A stretch of 64,000 nt of DNA from the NCBI GenBank assembly GCA_021772975.1, contig JAJFKY010000002.1, positions 106,559 through 170,558 of the forward strand. The letters run 5' to 3'. The notes below the pieces were generated by a model that had not been told where the DNA came from, ran no database searches, and saw nothing but the letters and a program-made list of their open reading frames with translations. The translations under genes and the position numbers were made by a program. This document shows positions 36,087 through 45,650 of this stretch, in pieces; the stretch's first letter is position 1; every line of letters starts with the position of its first letter. This DNA is from Gammaproteobacteria bacterium. GTDB lineage: Bacteria > Pseudomonadota > Gammaproteobacteria > Xanthomonadales > Wenzhouxiangellaceae.

Positions 36087-36910
36087 GCGCGCCTCCGGTA
36101 TTTTTCGGCATGACCCATCAGGCTCCGACGCACCTCGGCACAGCGGGCAAGCTCCGCATCGCTGAGCTGCTGATGACTTTTCAATATGCGCAAATTGCTC
36201 TGATAGTTGGGCTGACCGGTGGTTGTTTCAGGCTTCCGCTGGTGATGCAGATGCAAGGCTGGCCGGACGTCCAGTTCGGTCGCGGGCACTTGCGCTCGCT
36301 TGAGCAAATAGCTCATCGCATCGTCCTCGCCACCCCAGCCCTGGAAGCGCTCATCCCAGCCACCGACGGTCAGAAAGGCTGATCTTGAAATCAGTACCGA
36401 GGCCCCGGCCAGTGGCATAAACTCACCCATGGCTCGACGATCTGAGACACTGGGATCGGGTCGCTCGGGCAGCCAGTCTAAATGACCGCTGCGCACGTGC
36501 GCGCTTTCGTCCGGATCCAGGTCGATCATTCGGGAAAATGGACTGATGACGTGATGGCCGGAACCGATTGCGGCCAGAGTGTCGGCCAGCGCGTGGCCCA
36601 GAATGATGTCGCCATCGTGAAACAGCAGCCACTCGGCGCGGCACCCGCGAACACCTGCATTCAGGCCCCAGCTCTTGTTGAACGGACCGGGGTTGTAGAC
36701 GAACCGGTAGTCGATGTTCGGATGTGGCAGATCGGCCACGGTCAAGCGGGCCTGGGCGTCCTGTTCGACCAGCACCACGGAGAGTTCAGGCCAGTTGGCC
36801 AGCCAGCGCAAAACCGTAAAAAGATTGTCGCTGCGAGCACGATCAGTGCCTTGTCGGAAGGTAATAATGCAGGCCACTGCGTCGCGCTGATGTCCAGTTA
36901 TTGCATTCAT
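36083..36910 (-). CDS. Glycosyltransferase family 2-like protein
   Basis: A 275-residue protein with a GT-A fold: ACIITFRQG, VLVEQD, the NKSWGLNAGVRGCRAEWLLF block, HDGDIIL as the DxD motif (about 97-103), and a C-terminal GGWDERFQGWGGEDDAMSY like the galactosyltransferase C-domain that places the acceptor. It is the first gene of a two-gene operon. It probably builds a surface or extracellular glycan with its partner. The acceptor is unknown. Confidence 0.75.
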   Translation of the reverse strand: MNAITGHQRDAVACIITFRQGTDRARSDNLFTVLRWLANWPELSVVLVEQDAQARLTVADLPHPNIDYRFVYNPGPFNKSWGLNAGVRGCRAEWLLFHDGDIILGHALADTLAAIGSGHHVISPFSRMIDLDPDESAHVRSGHLDWLPERPDPSVSDRRAMGEFMPLAGASVLISRSAFLTVGGWDERFQGWGGEDDAMSYLLKRAQVPATELDVRPALHLHHQRKPETTTGQPNYQSNLRILKSHQQLSDAELARCAEVRRSLMGHAEKYRRRA

Positions 36911-36964
36911 TGTTCAACATCCATGTCGACCTGATGCTCCCGCTGCATCTGCCCGACAGGCTGC

Positions 36965-37211
36965 TAGTCCGGATATTTCATGAGGGATTCGGATTTTGGG
37001 GGAAATCTGCCTAAGCAATTTGGCGTATCGTCCGCTAAACCATAGCTGGTTATGGTGTGCGGAGGATAGGTCGAAGTGCGACGGCAGATTTTTACCAAAA
37101 CCGAATAGGACAAACTGTAATGTTGTGATGTGGTTGTTTTTCATGGCTAAGCTATTGATAAGTCATAATAATCTTAACTTCATAGTCCGCCTTCGTGAAA
37201 TATCCGGGCTA
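36965..37211. repeat. MITE with TAGYCCGGATATTTCA ends
   Basis: A 247-bp non-coding segment with terminal inverted repeats of about 19 bp: TAGTCCGGATATTTCATGA at the left and its inverse, CGTGAAATATCCGGGCTA, at the right, one or two mismatches apart. No transposase is inside. It is flanked by the glycosyltransferase operon and the cadherin-like gene. Confidence 0.65.
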
Positions 37212-37232
37212 ATCCAAAGACTAATCCAGAGA

Positions 37233-38765
37233 CTAGTCTAGCCGCCGCCAGCCCAGCCAGCCCAGCAGCAAGGCGAGCAACCCCAGCGGGGCGCCGTTCA
37301 ATCCGGGAACCGCTTCGGGTAACAAGCTGATGCCCAGTGTTACCGTACCGCTGGCTTCGTTGCCGGCAATGTCGCGGACGGTGTAGCCGAAGTTCTCGGC
37401 AGCACCGAAAGCGGGCGGCGGCTCGAACACAAAATCGCCGTTTGGCTGCACTGTCAGGCTGCCGTTGGCCGGCTGGGTATTGGCAACAACACTCAGGCCT
37501 GTACCGATTGAGTCGGTGAGCAGGTTGCCGGTCAGTAATTGGCCAATTACGCCGTCGAAGCTCTGGTCGGGGGCTACCGGAAGTACGGCTAGGTTGACCG
37601 TCGCGGTCGACTCGCCACCCTGACCGTCGCTGGCAGTGTATTCGAACGCATCAGTTCCGCTGATGCCGGTGTCAGGCGTGTAGGTGAACGCACCCGAGCT
37701 GGCAACGCTCACAGTTCCGCTGCCCGGCTGCGTATTGGCGATCACGCTCAGCATATCGCCATTCGGGTCGCTGTCATTGCTGAGCAAGTTGTCCGAAACC
37801 GGCGTGTTGGCGAGGGTCTGGAAACTGTCGTCGTCGGCCGTGGGGGCCTGATTCTCGACCAGCAAGCTCACCAGGCCATCGACCTGAGAGCCGAAGCCAT
37901 CTTCCAGCGTGTAGTTGAAGTCGGTCGGTCCAGCGAAGCTGACGTCGGGCAGGAAGCAGACGCTACCATCGACATCGATGCTAGCCGTACCGTTATCCGG
38001 CGAACTCACGCTAAGTAGTACCAGATCCGTGCCGATATCATTGGCCAGCACGTCGATACCGCAGGTTTCCTGCGCCCCGGGGACGGTCGCCTGATCCTGA
38101 TTCGCGACCGGTGTCACAAGGATTTCGGCAACGGTGTTGATCAGGCAGCCCAGGTCATCGTCCTGGGTTCCATACTCGAAGCCTGCGAGTCCGCTGAAGC
38201 CAGGGTCGGGTGTGAAGCGGAACTGACCGGTCTGGTTGGTGACTCCCGGCGCAATCTGTTCGACCATGCCGTTGTCGACGAACTGGAAAGCAACCACATC
38301 GAGCTGATTCACTGGATCGCCCATGGCGTTGACCGGCAGACGGTCGTTGGTCTGCACATCGTCGGTCAGTATCTGATCGGACGGAACGGTAAAGCTGTCC
38401 GCCACGCCAGTTGCCAGCAGGTTGATGTTGACGACCGCATTCTGACCGGTGGAGTTCTGGTAGCTGAAGCTGTCGCTGGCTGCGCTGCAGGCCGAGCCAA
38501 GCGTTGGCGTGTAGACGGCAACGCCATCGGTCTGCAGATCGATGGTGCCGCGGTTCGGAAATTCTGAAACCTGTGCGTCGGTTGCGCCATTGTCATTGTC
38601 CAGCACATTGCCCAGCAACTGTGGAACCGATCGCACGATGGCCGAGAAGTCATCATTGGTGGCGGTCTGGGCGTGGATGCTGCCACTGGTCGCCAGTGCG
38701 ATGCTGATGGCAACAGTGAGCCGGTCGGCGCGCAGCGTCAGGTGTGTGTTCGATGATGTTTTCAT
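37233..38765 (-). CDS. Cadherin-like secreted protein with C-terminal sorting signal
   Basis: A 510-residue exported protein. A signal peptide ends at SIHAQ. From about 35 on there are tandem bacterial cadherin-like repeats of about 90 residues with NDNGA, NDSDPNGD, GTVSVASSGAFTYTP and DAFEYTASDG, a class found in adhesins. The C-terminus has PGLNGAPLG, a hydrophobic stretch (LLALLLGWLGW) and a basic end (RRLD), the three-part layout of PEP-CTERM/IPTL-CTERM-like signals for membrane retention and processing. GGAG lies 9 bases before the ATG. It is transcribed away from the MITE. Confidence 0.75.
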   Translation of the reverse strand: MKTSSNTHLTLRADRLTVAISIALATSGSIHAQTATNDDFSAIVRSVPQLLGNVLDNDNGATDAQVSEFPNRGTIDLQTDGVAVYTPTLGSACSAASDSFSYQNSTGQNAVVNINLLATGVADSFTVPSDQILTDDVQTNDRLPVNAMGDPVNQLDVVAFQFVDNGMVEQIAPGVTNQTGQFRFTPDPGFSGLAGFEYGTQDDDLGCLINTVAEILVTPVANQDQATVPGAQETCGIDVLANDIGTDLVLLSVSSPDNGTASIDVDGSVCFLPDVSFAGPTDFNYTLEDGFGSQVDGLVSLLVENQAPTADDDSFQTLANTPVSDNLLSNDSDPNGDMLSVIANTQPGSGTVSVASSGAFTYTPDTGISGTDAFEYTASDGQGGESTATVNLAVLPVAPDQSFDGVIGQLLTGNLLTDSIGTGLSVVANTQPANGSLTVQPNGDFVFEPPPAFGAAENFGYTVRDIAGNEASGTVTLGISLLPEAVPGLNGAPLGLLALLLGWLGWRRLD

Positions 38766-39066
38766 GTTACTTCTCCATAGCTTCCATGCCGAAGCTGGTT
38801 TTTGGTCATCCGCGGCGTGCAGTATTCATCAGCGCGGCTATTTCAATGCAGCCGAAGCGATCGATGACGTGATAGCGAATCCGCTCAAACCAGCTTGGTG
38901 AGCGGCGCACATGGACTCAGTTTTAAACGCCGCTCAGCACAATTAATAACCCGAGAAGTCTAGGGTGTGATCGTTTGAACCAGCGTTGGAGTAAGCGTTG
39001 TAATGGCGTGTGAGTCAGCAACCGTTTAAAAATGCTGCGCCGGAGGAGAACCAACATGACAACATG

Positions 39067-39093
39067 AGGACATGCATCACTTGCAGGTCATGC
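39067..39093. repeat. 27-bp flanking repeat, left
   Basis: AGGACATGCATCACTTGC followed by AGGTCATGC, repeated with 5 mismatches at 39934-39960. The region 38766-39066 has no gene I can support, though it must hold the cadherin-like gene's promoter. Confidence 0.5.
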
Positions 39094-39175
39094 ATTATTG
39101 GTACCCTGTGATAGCATGCATTTTAACGCTCCTGAACCGGACCGAGTAGCTGTCCACAAATCGTCAGAGAAGAGA

Positions 39176-39889
39176 ATGAGAAACACAAGTTCTTACGTTT
39201 ATACGCTTATTGGATTGATGGCTTTTGCAACACCTTCAATGGCCTGGGTACAGTTTCATGGGGATGCAGAGGCCAAAAGGATTTCTGGGGTACGCAATTC
39301 TGACCGCGTGGTTACGATAGGCCAGCCGGAAAGTGATGACGAATTTGCTTTGAATAAAGTCACTTGGGGGGAGCGCAGCGACGAACCCTGCTGGTTTCAG
39401 GTACGAAACACCGATATGACACGCCACCCAACTGCAAGTGATACCCGTTACGACGAGGTCAACCGATGCGAGCAATCCGGCCCTACAGAACGCTCTAAAC
39501 GCAGTGTTGGCTACAGCGGCTTTCCCAATGATTACACTGTCGCAACTCAGCAACCTGTTTACATCACCGGGTTGCGCGTATGCATGAATAACGGACGAAC
39601 AAGAATTAAAGGAATTCAAGTTGAGGGCAAGCAGCCTAACCCAAATTTCGATAGTGCGACGATCCTGGTAGATCTCGACGCGATTGAAGGCGTTGTCAAT
39701 AGTCCGCGACGAGCCCAGTCGAATTGTAACGGCAATTGGGGTCGCTGGAGTCGATGCGGCCGCAATCAAGTCGTGGTAGGGCTGGATATCCATTTTGAGG
39801 GTGGTCTACGGCCCCGGTCAGCCACGGGAATTGCTGCTCAGTGTCGAAAGCTTGCACGTGAGGGAGCCTTGACTAGGCCGGAGCCCTAG
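39176..39889 (+). CDS. Secreted hypothetical protein rich in Cys and Arg
   Basis: A 237-residue protein. The ATG at 39176 opens a signal peptide (ending at SMA, before WVQFHGDAEA). The mature part has six cysteines (CWFQ, RCEQ, VCMN, NCNGNWGRWSRC, AAQC) that can form disulfides, and several Arg/Trp clusters. I recognise no family. The gene stands between two related 27-bp sequences, and the region is otherwise repeats and a transposase remnant, so it may have been acquired as a unit. Confidence 0.65.
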   Translation: MRNTSSYVYTLIGLMAFATPSMAWVQFHGDAEAKRISGVRNSDRVVTIGQPESDDEFALNKVTWGERSDEPCWFQVRNTDMTRHPTASDTRYDEVNRCEQSGPTERSKRSVGYSGFPNDYTVATQQPVYITGLRVCMNNGRTRIKGIQVEGKQPNPNFDSATILVDLDAIEGVVNSPRRAQSNCNGNWGRWSRCGRNQVVVGLDIHFEGGLRPRSATGIAAQCRKLAREGALTRPEP

Positions 39890-39933
39890 GTTTAGCGGAA
39901 AAACACATAGATACCCAAGCCTCTCCTAAAATC

Positions 39934-39960
39934 AGGACAGGCATCACTGGTAGGTCATAC
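39934..39960. repeat. 27-bp flanking repeat, right
   Basis: AGGACAGGCATCACTGGT followed by AGGTCATAC, in the same orientation as the copy at 39067-39093. Its first part is also the GGACAGGCA core of the composite repeats. The transposase fragment starts right after it. Confidence 0.5.
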
Positions 39961-40573
39961 TCGATTGGCTGATTTGTCCTGGTTTATGCGCAGCTTGAAC
40001 CATGACATCGCATGCCGGGCCAATATTGAAGACAACTGCACCGGACACTTCTGGGAAGGCCGATTCGAGTCTCAGGCATTACTGGATAAGCAAGCTTTGA
40101 TCAGTTGTATGGCCTATGTGGATCTGAACCCCATCAGAGCAGGCATGGCTGATGCTCCGGAACAATCCGACTTCACCTCGGTTAAACAACGAATCAAGCA
40201 GTCAAAGCATAAGCAACGGTCTCAAAAAGACTCGTCGTCTAAAGAGGTTCCAAGGCTATTGGGTTTTTCTGGAAGGCTGGATGATAACCACGGTTTGCCT
40301 TTCTCACTGGATGATTATCTGAATCTGGTGGATTGGAGTGGAAGAGCGATTCACCCAGGTAAAAAGGGTAAGATGCCCGGCGATACTCCGTCAATACTCA
40401 TAAGACTGGGTATCGCGCCGGATGAGCTGGTGTATCGCCTGTCCAAAAAACGGCGTGGATTTTATCATGTGGTTGGGAAGGCAAGCACCATTCGTAATGC
40501 CTTGAATGAGCTAGGCGCTGGTTTTCTGAAAGGCACCAGTGCCGCCAACCGACTGTTTCCTCAACTCAAGTAG
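39961..40573 (+). pseudogene. RAYT/IS200-like transposase, C-terminal fragment
   Basis: The frame reads LADLSWFMRSLNHDIACRAN, then NCTGHFWEGRFESQALLDK, MAYVDLNPIRAGMAD and further C-terminal residues of the same transposase family as the fragment at 32968-33534. The overlap with that fragment is about 30 residues with many differences, so they are different old copies. The N-terminal HUH part is missing, so it cannot act. Confidence 0.75.
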
Positions 40574-40690
40574 TAAGTCGCTGACCAGAATACACTAATC
40601 GGCAACTGCCGAGGTTTAACATGTCTGGAGTTTATAAAATTCCAACTAAAGCCAATAGAAAGGCGCTTTATAGCAGATAAATCATCCGGC

Positions 40691-40767
40691 TCAGGTTTAA
40701 TCTCAGCAATTGCAGCAATTTTCATGTGCTAGGGTTTGATGTTTTCAGGTTATTTGAATCGTGCCTG
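40691..40767. repeat. RAYT 3' flank with inverted GGACAGGCAC end
   Basis: 57 bases shared with 31381-31437, then GTTATTTGAATC and GTGCCTGTCC. The last is the inverse of GGACAGGCAC in front of the N-terminal transposase fragment, which suggests these are the two ends of the original element. Confidence 0.55.
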
Positions 40768-40784
40768 TCCCAGTTCTATTTGAT

Positions 40785-41837
40785 CTAATATAATGAAAGC
40801 CGTCTCCAATTTTCTCTAAAAAGGTCTGCGCACTTATTTTTATTGCTTATAAATAAGTTACACCCCCTCGGCTTTGCTAGTTCATTTAATTCATTTCTTA
40901 TCAGTGTGCAATCGCTATCTGAAATGCCGTGAGCGGTGCCGAAGTAACTGACATCTGAATATTTAGTATAATTAAATTTTTGTGGAAATAAAAGTTCCAT
41001 GTTCTGGCGGTGGTATGCAAAGCCTAAGAAAATAACTTTCTCGGCTTCAGAAACATATTTATTAATTTCCTGCACTTGCTTTGTTGTGGGTTTAGTTTCC
41101 TCTGTAAAAGTTTTTATTTCATCGGAGCATGCTAATAGTTGGTTTGCAGTTGGCTCTTGTCCAAAGGCAATTGGGTTTTCTTCGTTATAAAATGGAAGGG
41201 TGCCAACTTGTCCGTATGGATGATATATAATGATATTTTTTACGTATCTGGCAGCGATAATTTGTTCAATCCCATAGTATACGCGTAGGGCATGAAATAA
41301 GTAGTGCTCTATACAGCGGTCATAGTTAAAAATAACAAAGACAACTTGTGATAGTCGTTCCTGTATTTTATCAATCCTGCAGTTTTCAGTAAGCAGCTGC
41401 ATAAATAAATTGAGCCAGTTTGATTCAAGTGCTGAAAACTTAATAGTGTTTTTATGTCGTGGATCAAAATAAAGCGAGCTGTTTTTTTCAGCTAATAAAA
41501 TGGCTCTGGCTATAGCCAGCTTTCCACAAAGAACTAATGCGTCATTTGTATAATGTGCATCGATAAAGTTGTCAATTGAGATGGCTTGTGGCATTGCATC
41601 ACGGATTTGCCAGGCGGTGTGTAGGTGAGGGTTGATGTCGCGTGCGGTCGAATCGATTCTCTTAATAGCGGATCTAAGAGCTTCGCAGATAAGATGATCG
41701 CCATAGTCTTGTCTGAAACCATGCTCAAAACGAATATCAAGCAGTGAGCCTATTTCAGATTTAAGCTTATTGCTTGTTGGTAAGTTGTATTCGCAGCTGG
41801 CACCAGCGCCAACAACGATTACCGTTTTTTTAGTCAT
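40785..41837 (-). CDS. SIR2-like domain protein
   Basis: A 350-residue protein. VIVVGAGASCEYNLPTSNKL at the start is the GAGxS NAD-binding loop of SIR2-like proteins, VFVIFNYDRCIEHYL the later N-Y-D block, and YHPYGQVG and VIFLGFAYHRQN the distal motifs. No transmembrane segment. Codon use is AT-rich compared with its neighbours, suggesting transfer. Such proteins often serve as NAD-consuming effectors of antiphage defence, though no partner defence gene is next to it. Deacetylase activity is not implied because the zinc-binding module of true sirtuins is not seen. Confidence 0.65.
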   Translation of the reverse strand: MTKKTVIVVGAGASCEYNLPTSNKLKSEIGSLLDIRFEHGFRQDYGDHLICEALRSAIKRIDSTARDINPHLHTAWQIRDAMPQAISIDNFIDAHYTNDALVLCGKLAIARAILLAEKNSSLYFDPRHKNTIKFSALESNWLNLFMQLLTENCRIDKIQERLSQVVFVIFNYDRCIEHYLFHALRVYYGIEQIIAARYVKNIIIYHPYGQVGTLPFYNEENPIAFGQEPTANQLLACSDEIKTFTEETKPTTKQVQEINKYVSEAEKVIFLGFAYHRQNMELLFPQKFNYTKYSDVSYFGTAHGISDSDCTLIRNELNELAKPRGCNLFISNKNKCADLFRENWRRLSLY

Positions 41838-41870
41838 GATAGCAATTTTTTATTTGGCTTAGTGATGAAG

Positions 41871-44800
41871 CTAGTTTCTAGCTTTCCAGATGCTATCACT
41901 AGTATTTCGATACAGTTTATTCATATCATGTATATTAAGTGGTTTGCTGCCTAACCGACCCATTACCGCCATCTGATGCCCAGTCTCATCCACAGCCCGA
42001 TCCCTGTCAAGCCCTTTGGAAAGTGACATCAATGCTGACCGACTGGGATAATGCGCTACCATCTGAGGATTCGGCTCCGGACTAAACCCATAAAACTTCG
42101 GCTGCAATTCCGGCGAGGTTAATTGCACCACTTTCAAACCATATTCCCCATCCGCCACATAAGCAAACAGTGAGGCATTGGTCGTCCCGACGACCACATC
42201 CCGTGCGTCCTGAATCTGTCCATTGGCATTGTAAGTGGTTAGTAACTTTGGCTGATCAGCTTTGGTTACATCAATAATTGCCAGGCCCTGATTGCCTGCC
42301 GCTACATAAGCATATGTCCGTGCCACATAAACCCGATGTGCATTATCCAACGGCACAAGTGCACCCTCAACAATCCTCGGCTGCTCAGGTAAGGTTACAT
42401 CCACCACCCGTAACCCCTCATCCGTGGTCGCAAATAAATACCGGAATTGAACCTCTATGCCGCGCACATCAACCAGTGGAATACTGGCCGCGATTTCCGG
42501 TTGCAGCGGGTTGTCCAGATTGGCGACTATGATTGCCTTGTCGGTGGCGATATAGACAATATGTCCCGCCATCTTCAAATAACTGGCACCGGTCAGTCTT
42601 CCATCCGGATTCCAGGTAATGGCACGTTTCAGGAAGTTATTCTCAAAATCACCATCAGCCAGGGTGTTTACATCGGTCAGTATCAGGCCTTCCACGCTGT
42701 CGGTGATTAGGGCGTAATTATAAATCGGATGGAAAGGCTGCTCCCGGTTGTCCTGGCGCATCAATTCACCTTTATTGCGGTCCGGGTGAATCGGCTGGTT
42801 GGTGGGTAATGCCACGCAGGTGGCGTTTTTGGATTTGATGCGGGTGTTATGGCCCCAGGGCGAAAATGGTGCGGTGATAAAACGCTGTGAGAAACCTTTG
42901 TTGGCGATATTGGCGACATCGTAGGCCTGGAAGCCTTTTTTGCCCTGCGCTACATACAGGTATTCGCCGCGCAACTGCAGACAGCCGACGGTGCCTGATT
43001 TATGCGAATAAGCTTCCTGCAATTCCTGACCTTTATCCTGATGTTTTTGATACCAATCGGGATAGGCGTAGCGATGCAGGTAGCTGCCAATTACCGCCTG
43101 CGGTTCGTCGAACTCAGTCACCCGGATGGCCTCTACCCGCCCGTCGCCGCCGGCATAAACATTCAACCCGACAAAATTCACAAAGTTGGTACCCAGGCCC
43201 AAAAGCTGCGCCATGATCGCGTTATTGTCATTTTCCGCGGAGATATGGCAGTCGTTGCATTGTTTGGTTTCTTCCTTCCTGGCGGTATGTGGAAAGTGCG
43301 GGGCGAAGGCCTGGGAGGAATAGCCGCTGGCAGCCACCGGTGGTTGTTGTACATAGATGCGTTCGCGGTTGGCATTCTGGGATGACAGCACCAGTGCCGA
43401 AGATGAGCGGATCGGCGCGATCATATTGTTTTTGATATCGCCATGCCGGCCCAGCATAAATATCTGATCGCGCGCCACCTGGGGGTTGTAGGTGGCGTAA
43501 TTGCGGGTGGTGCGGCCCTCGTAGTGATGCATTTCGGTTTTCCAGTTGGCCTGAATCGGCAGGTGACAGCCGGCGCAGGAGGTGGTCCAGCTGGTGTGGC
43601 AGCTATAGCAGAGCATTTCGTCTTCGTTGTGCGCGCGGTCCTGTTTGAGCACATCCATGCCCCAGTAAAAGGCGGGCTGACCTTCCATTGAGCCGTCATC
43701 TTCCAGGTGCTTGATCAGTTTGGCGCGCGCCGCTTTTTCATTGTATTGCGCGTGTCCGGGATTGACTGAGTCTTTGACCAGCGAGATTTCCCATTCCAGC
43801 CCGGGCGTGACCACCGAGCGCTGAATCAGTTTGCCGGCCTGCCATTCAAAGCGTTTTTTGCCATCCGGATTACGCAGGATGGACAGGTCATTGCCTTTGG
43901 GCGGCGCGGCCGGACCGCTGGTGATCAGTGTCGGGTAGTTGTCAGCGGTGCCGTGGCAGTCGCGGCAGCGGATTTCCACCGCCCCCATCACCTCGCCCTG
44001 AATCAGGCCGTTGCCATGCACGTCCTGGGCAAAGTGGCAGTCGGCGCACTGCATACCGACCTCGGAGTGAATCGAGCGCAGATGCACGGCTTTTTTGAAT
44101 TTGTCCGGATCATCGTCGGCAACGATATTGTTGTCTTTGTCCAGCAGCGAACCCTGCCTGTCCCGTTTAAATACGGCGCGGAAATTCCAGCCGTGGCCGT
44201 GGTAGTCAGCAAACTGGGTGTCGTTCAGGTCCGGGTTCATTTCCGAAACCTGCTGCAGAAACTCCGGGTCGCCCCATTTGCCGCGGATAGCGGCTTCCTC
44301 GGGATTGCGTTCCAGTACTTCCAGCGCTTCGGCGTGGCTGGGGTATTTTTGTTCCCGCGGCCACATGCTCGGGGCGTCTGATTCGTAATCCCACATGGTG
44401 TAGCCCAGATAGGTATTCATAAACATATTGGGCTGGTGCATATGACAGTTCATGCACTGACTGGTGGGAATAGCGCGCGTGAAGGTGTGTTTCAGCGGGT
44501 GTCCTGATTCGTTTTTGGGAATCATCGGGTCGCTGGTCTGGGTTTTGCCCAGATGACCGAATTGTGCGTAGGGGCCGGAATGGAGTGGCTCGCGGTCGTT
44601 GGCGTAGATCACATGGCAGGAGGTGCAGCCCGAATGCCGGTAATCACCGGGATTATCATTGGTGCCCATAAACCACATATTCGGATCGTTCAATCGCGTC
44701 TTATGAATATTCAATACCGGCACGGCGATGCGGTTGCCGGTGCCCATGGCGCGGTTGGATTGTTTCTGATCGGGTCGGCCGGGCTCTTCCAGGCGCTGAA

Positions 44801-45620
44801 TATTGCCGATGGGATTGGGCAGACCGGTTTCCGGGAACAGGTTCACCAGGTTGCGACCGCCGCGTTCAAACACCCGGAACACATCCGCCGGTGGCACCGT
44901 CTGCCAGGTGGGCAATGGGTACAGGCTGCCCAGGTTACCGCGTTCCATCAGGCTGGCATCAATCGGCACCGGCGATTCGATCGCAATCGCATGACCGTCC
45001 CGGTCATAGGCTTCACCCAGGATATAGCGCTTGTAGGGCAGAATCCCATTGTTATAAGCCGCGCCACCCCAGAACATCGCGCTGGTCGCCATCAGGCTGC
45101 GTTTGGCGGCGTTGATAATCGGCTGATGACAGGCGCCACAGGCTTGTTCGGCCACCCGGTAGTCACCGGGGTTGATAAAGCGGATAAATTCCGGTGCTTC
45201 CTTATTCAGCAGCGCATAGGTGCGGGGCGGATTGGCGCTGGATGGATAGTGCCAGCTTTCCGGGTAACGTGGCAGCACATGGGCGGAGTCCATCATGGCC
45301 TGAAAATTATCGGGCCAATGATGGCTGGAATCTGTTCGTCCAGCAGGCAACTCACCCTGCCAGCTCACTTGCCCGTTGCCGCCATGACAATCGGTACAGG
45401 CCAGCACCACGGCGGGATTGCTGTGCATGGTTTTTTGATCGGACTGGCTATGGCAGCTGATACAACCGCTGTGTTTGGCGTTGGCCTGTTCCCAGGTCTG
45501 AAACTGGGGCGCCGGTGGTGATCGCGTGTAGCTGATATCGCGTGGTTTTTCGTCTTCTGATGCGGATACGATTTGACAGATCAGTAAAATCAGACAAATA
45601 AAACAAGCTGATTTTTTCAA
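41871..45620 (-). CDS. Decahaem cytochrome c with LVIVD repeats
   Basis: A 1249-residue exported protein. From TTG 45620 it opens with a signal peptide (KKSACFICLILLICQIVSA). Ten C-x-x-C-H sites (CISCH, CTDCH, CGACH, CTSCH, CMNCH, CADCH, CRDCH, CYSCH, CAGCH, CNDCH) mark ten covalent haems between about 35 and 810. The C-terminal 400 residues hold LVIVD-type propeller repeats (YVAAGNQGLAIIDVTKADQP, VADGEYGLKVVQLTSPE). The frame continues upstream to 46148 through a repeat array, which I treat as accidental. It is the last gene of the six-gene electron-transfer cluster and probably faces the periplasm or the cell surface. Confidence 0.85.
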   Translation of the reverse strand: MKKSACFICLILLICQIVSASEDEKPRDISYTRSPPAPQFQTWEQANAKHSGCISCHSQSDQKTMHSNPAVVLACTDCHGGNGQVSWQGELPAGRTDSSHHWPDNFQAMMDSAHVLPRYPESWHYPSSANPPRTYALLNKEAPEFIRFINPGDYRVAEQACGACHQPIINAAKRSLMATSAMFWGGAAYNNGILPYKRYILGEAYDRDGHAIAIESPVPIDASLMERGNLGSLYPLPTWQTVPPADVFRVFERGGRNLVNLFPETGLPNPIGNIQRLEEPGRPDQKQSNRAMGTGNRIAVPVLNIHKTRLNDPNMWFMGTNDNPGDYRHSGCTSCHVIYANDREPLHSGPYAQFGHLGKTQTSDPMIPKNESGHPLKHTFTRAIPTSQCMNCHMHQPNMFMNTYLGYTMWDYESDAPSMWPREQKYPSHAEALEVLERNPEEAAIRGKWGDPEFLQQVSEMNPDLNDTQFADYHGHGWNFRAVFKRDRQGSLLDKDNNIVADDDPDKFKKAVHLRSIHSEVGMQCADCHFAQDVHGNGLIQGEVMGAVEIRCRDCHGTADNYPTLITSGPAAPPKGNDLSILRNPDGKKRFEWQAGKLIQRSVVTPGLEWEISLVKDSVNPGHAQYNEKAARAKLIKHLEDDGSMEGQPAFYWGMDVLKQDRAHNEDEMLCYSCHTSWTTSCAGCHLPIQANWKTEMHHYEGRTTRNYATYNPQVARDQIFMLGRHGDIKNNMIAPIRSSSALVLSSQNANRERIYVQQPPVAASGYSSQAFAPHFPHTARKEETKQCNDCHISAENDNNAIMAQLLGLGTNFVNFVGLNVYAGGDGRVEAIRVTEFDEPQAVIGSYLHRYAYPDWYQKHQDKGQELQEAYSHKSGTVGCLQLRGEYLYVAQGKKGFQAYDVANIANKGFSQRFITAPFSPWGHNTRIKSKNATCVALPTNQPIHPDRNKGELMRQDNREQPFHPIYNYALITDSVEGLILTDVNTLADGDFENNFLKRAITWNPDGRLTGASYLKMAGHIVYIATDKAIIVANLDNPLQPEIAASIPLVDVRGIEVQFRYLFATTDEGLRVVDVTLPEQPRIVEGALVPLDNAHRVYVARTYAYVAAGNQGLAIIDVTKADQPKLLTTYNANGQIQDARDVVVGTTNASLFAYVADGEYGLKVVQLTSPELQPKFYGFSPEPNPQMVAHYPSRSALMSLSKGLDRDRAVDETGHQMAVMGRLGSKPLNIHDMNKLYRNTSDSIWKARN

Positions 45621-45650
45621 GCCACGCTGTGTTCCCAATATGTCATTCCC

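Noticed and set aside
36996..37241. 81-codon frame in the MITE
   Set aside because: It lies within the non-coding element with inverted ends and has no start signal.
32968..40573. One transposase gene split by a 6-kb insertion
   Set aside because: The two fragments overlap by about 30 residues and differ at about a quarter of bases there, so they come from different copies.
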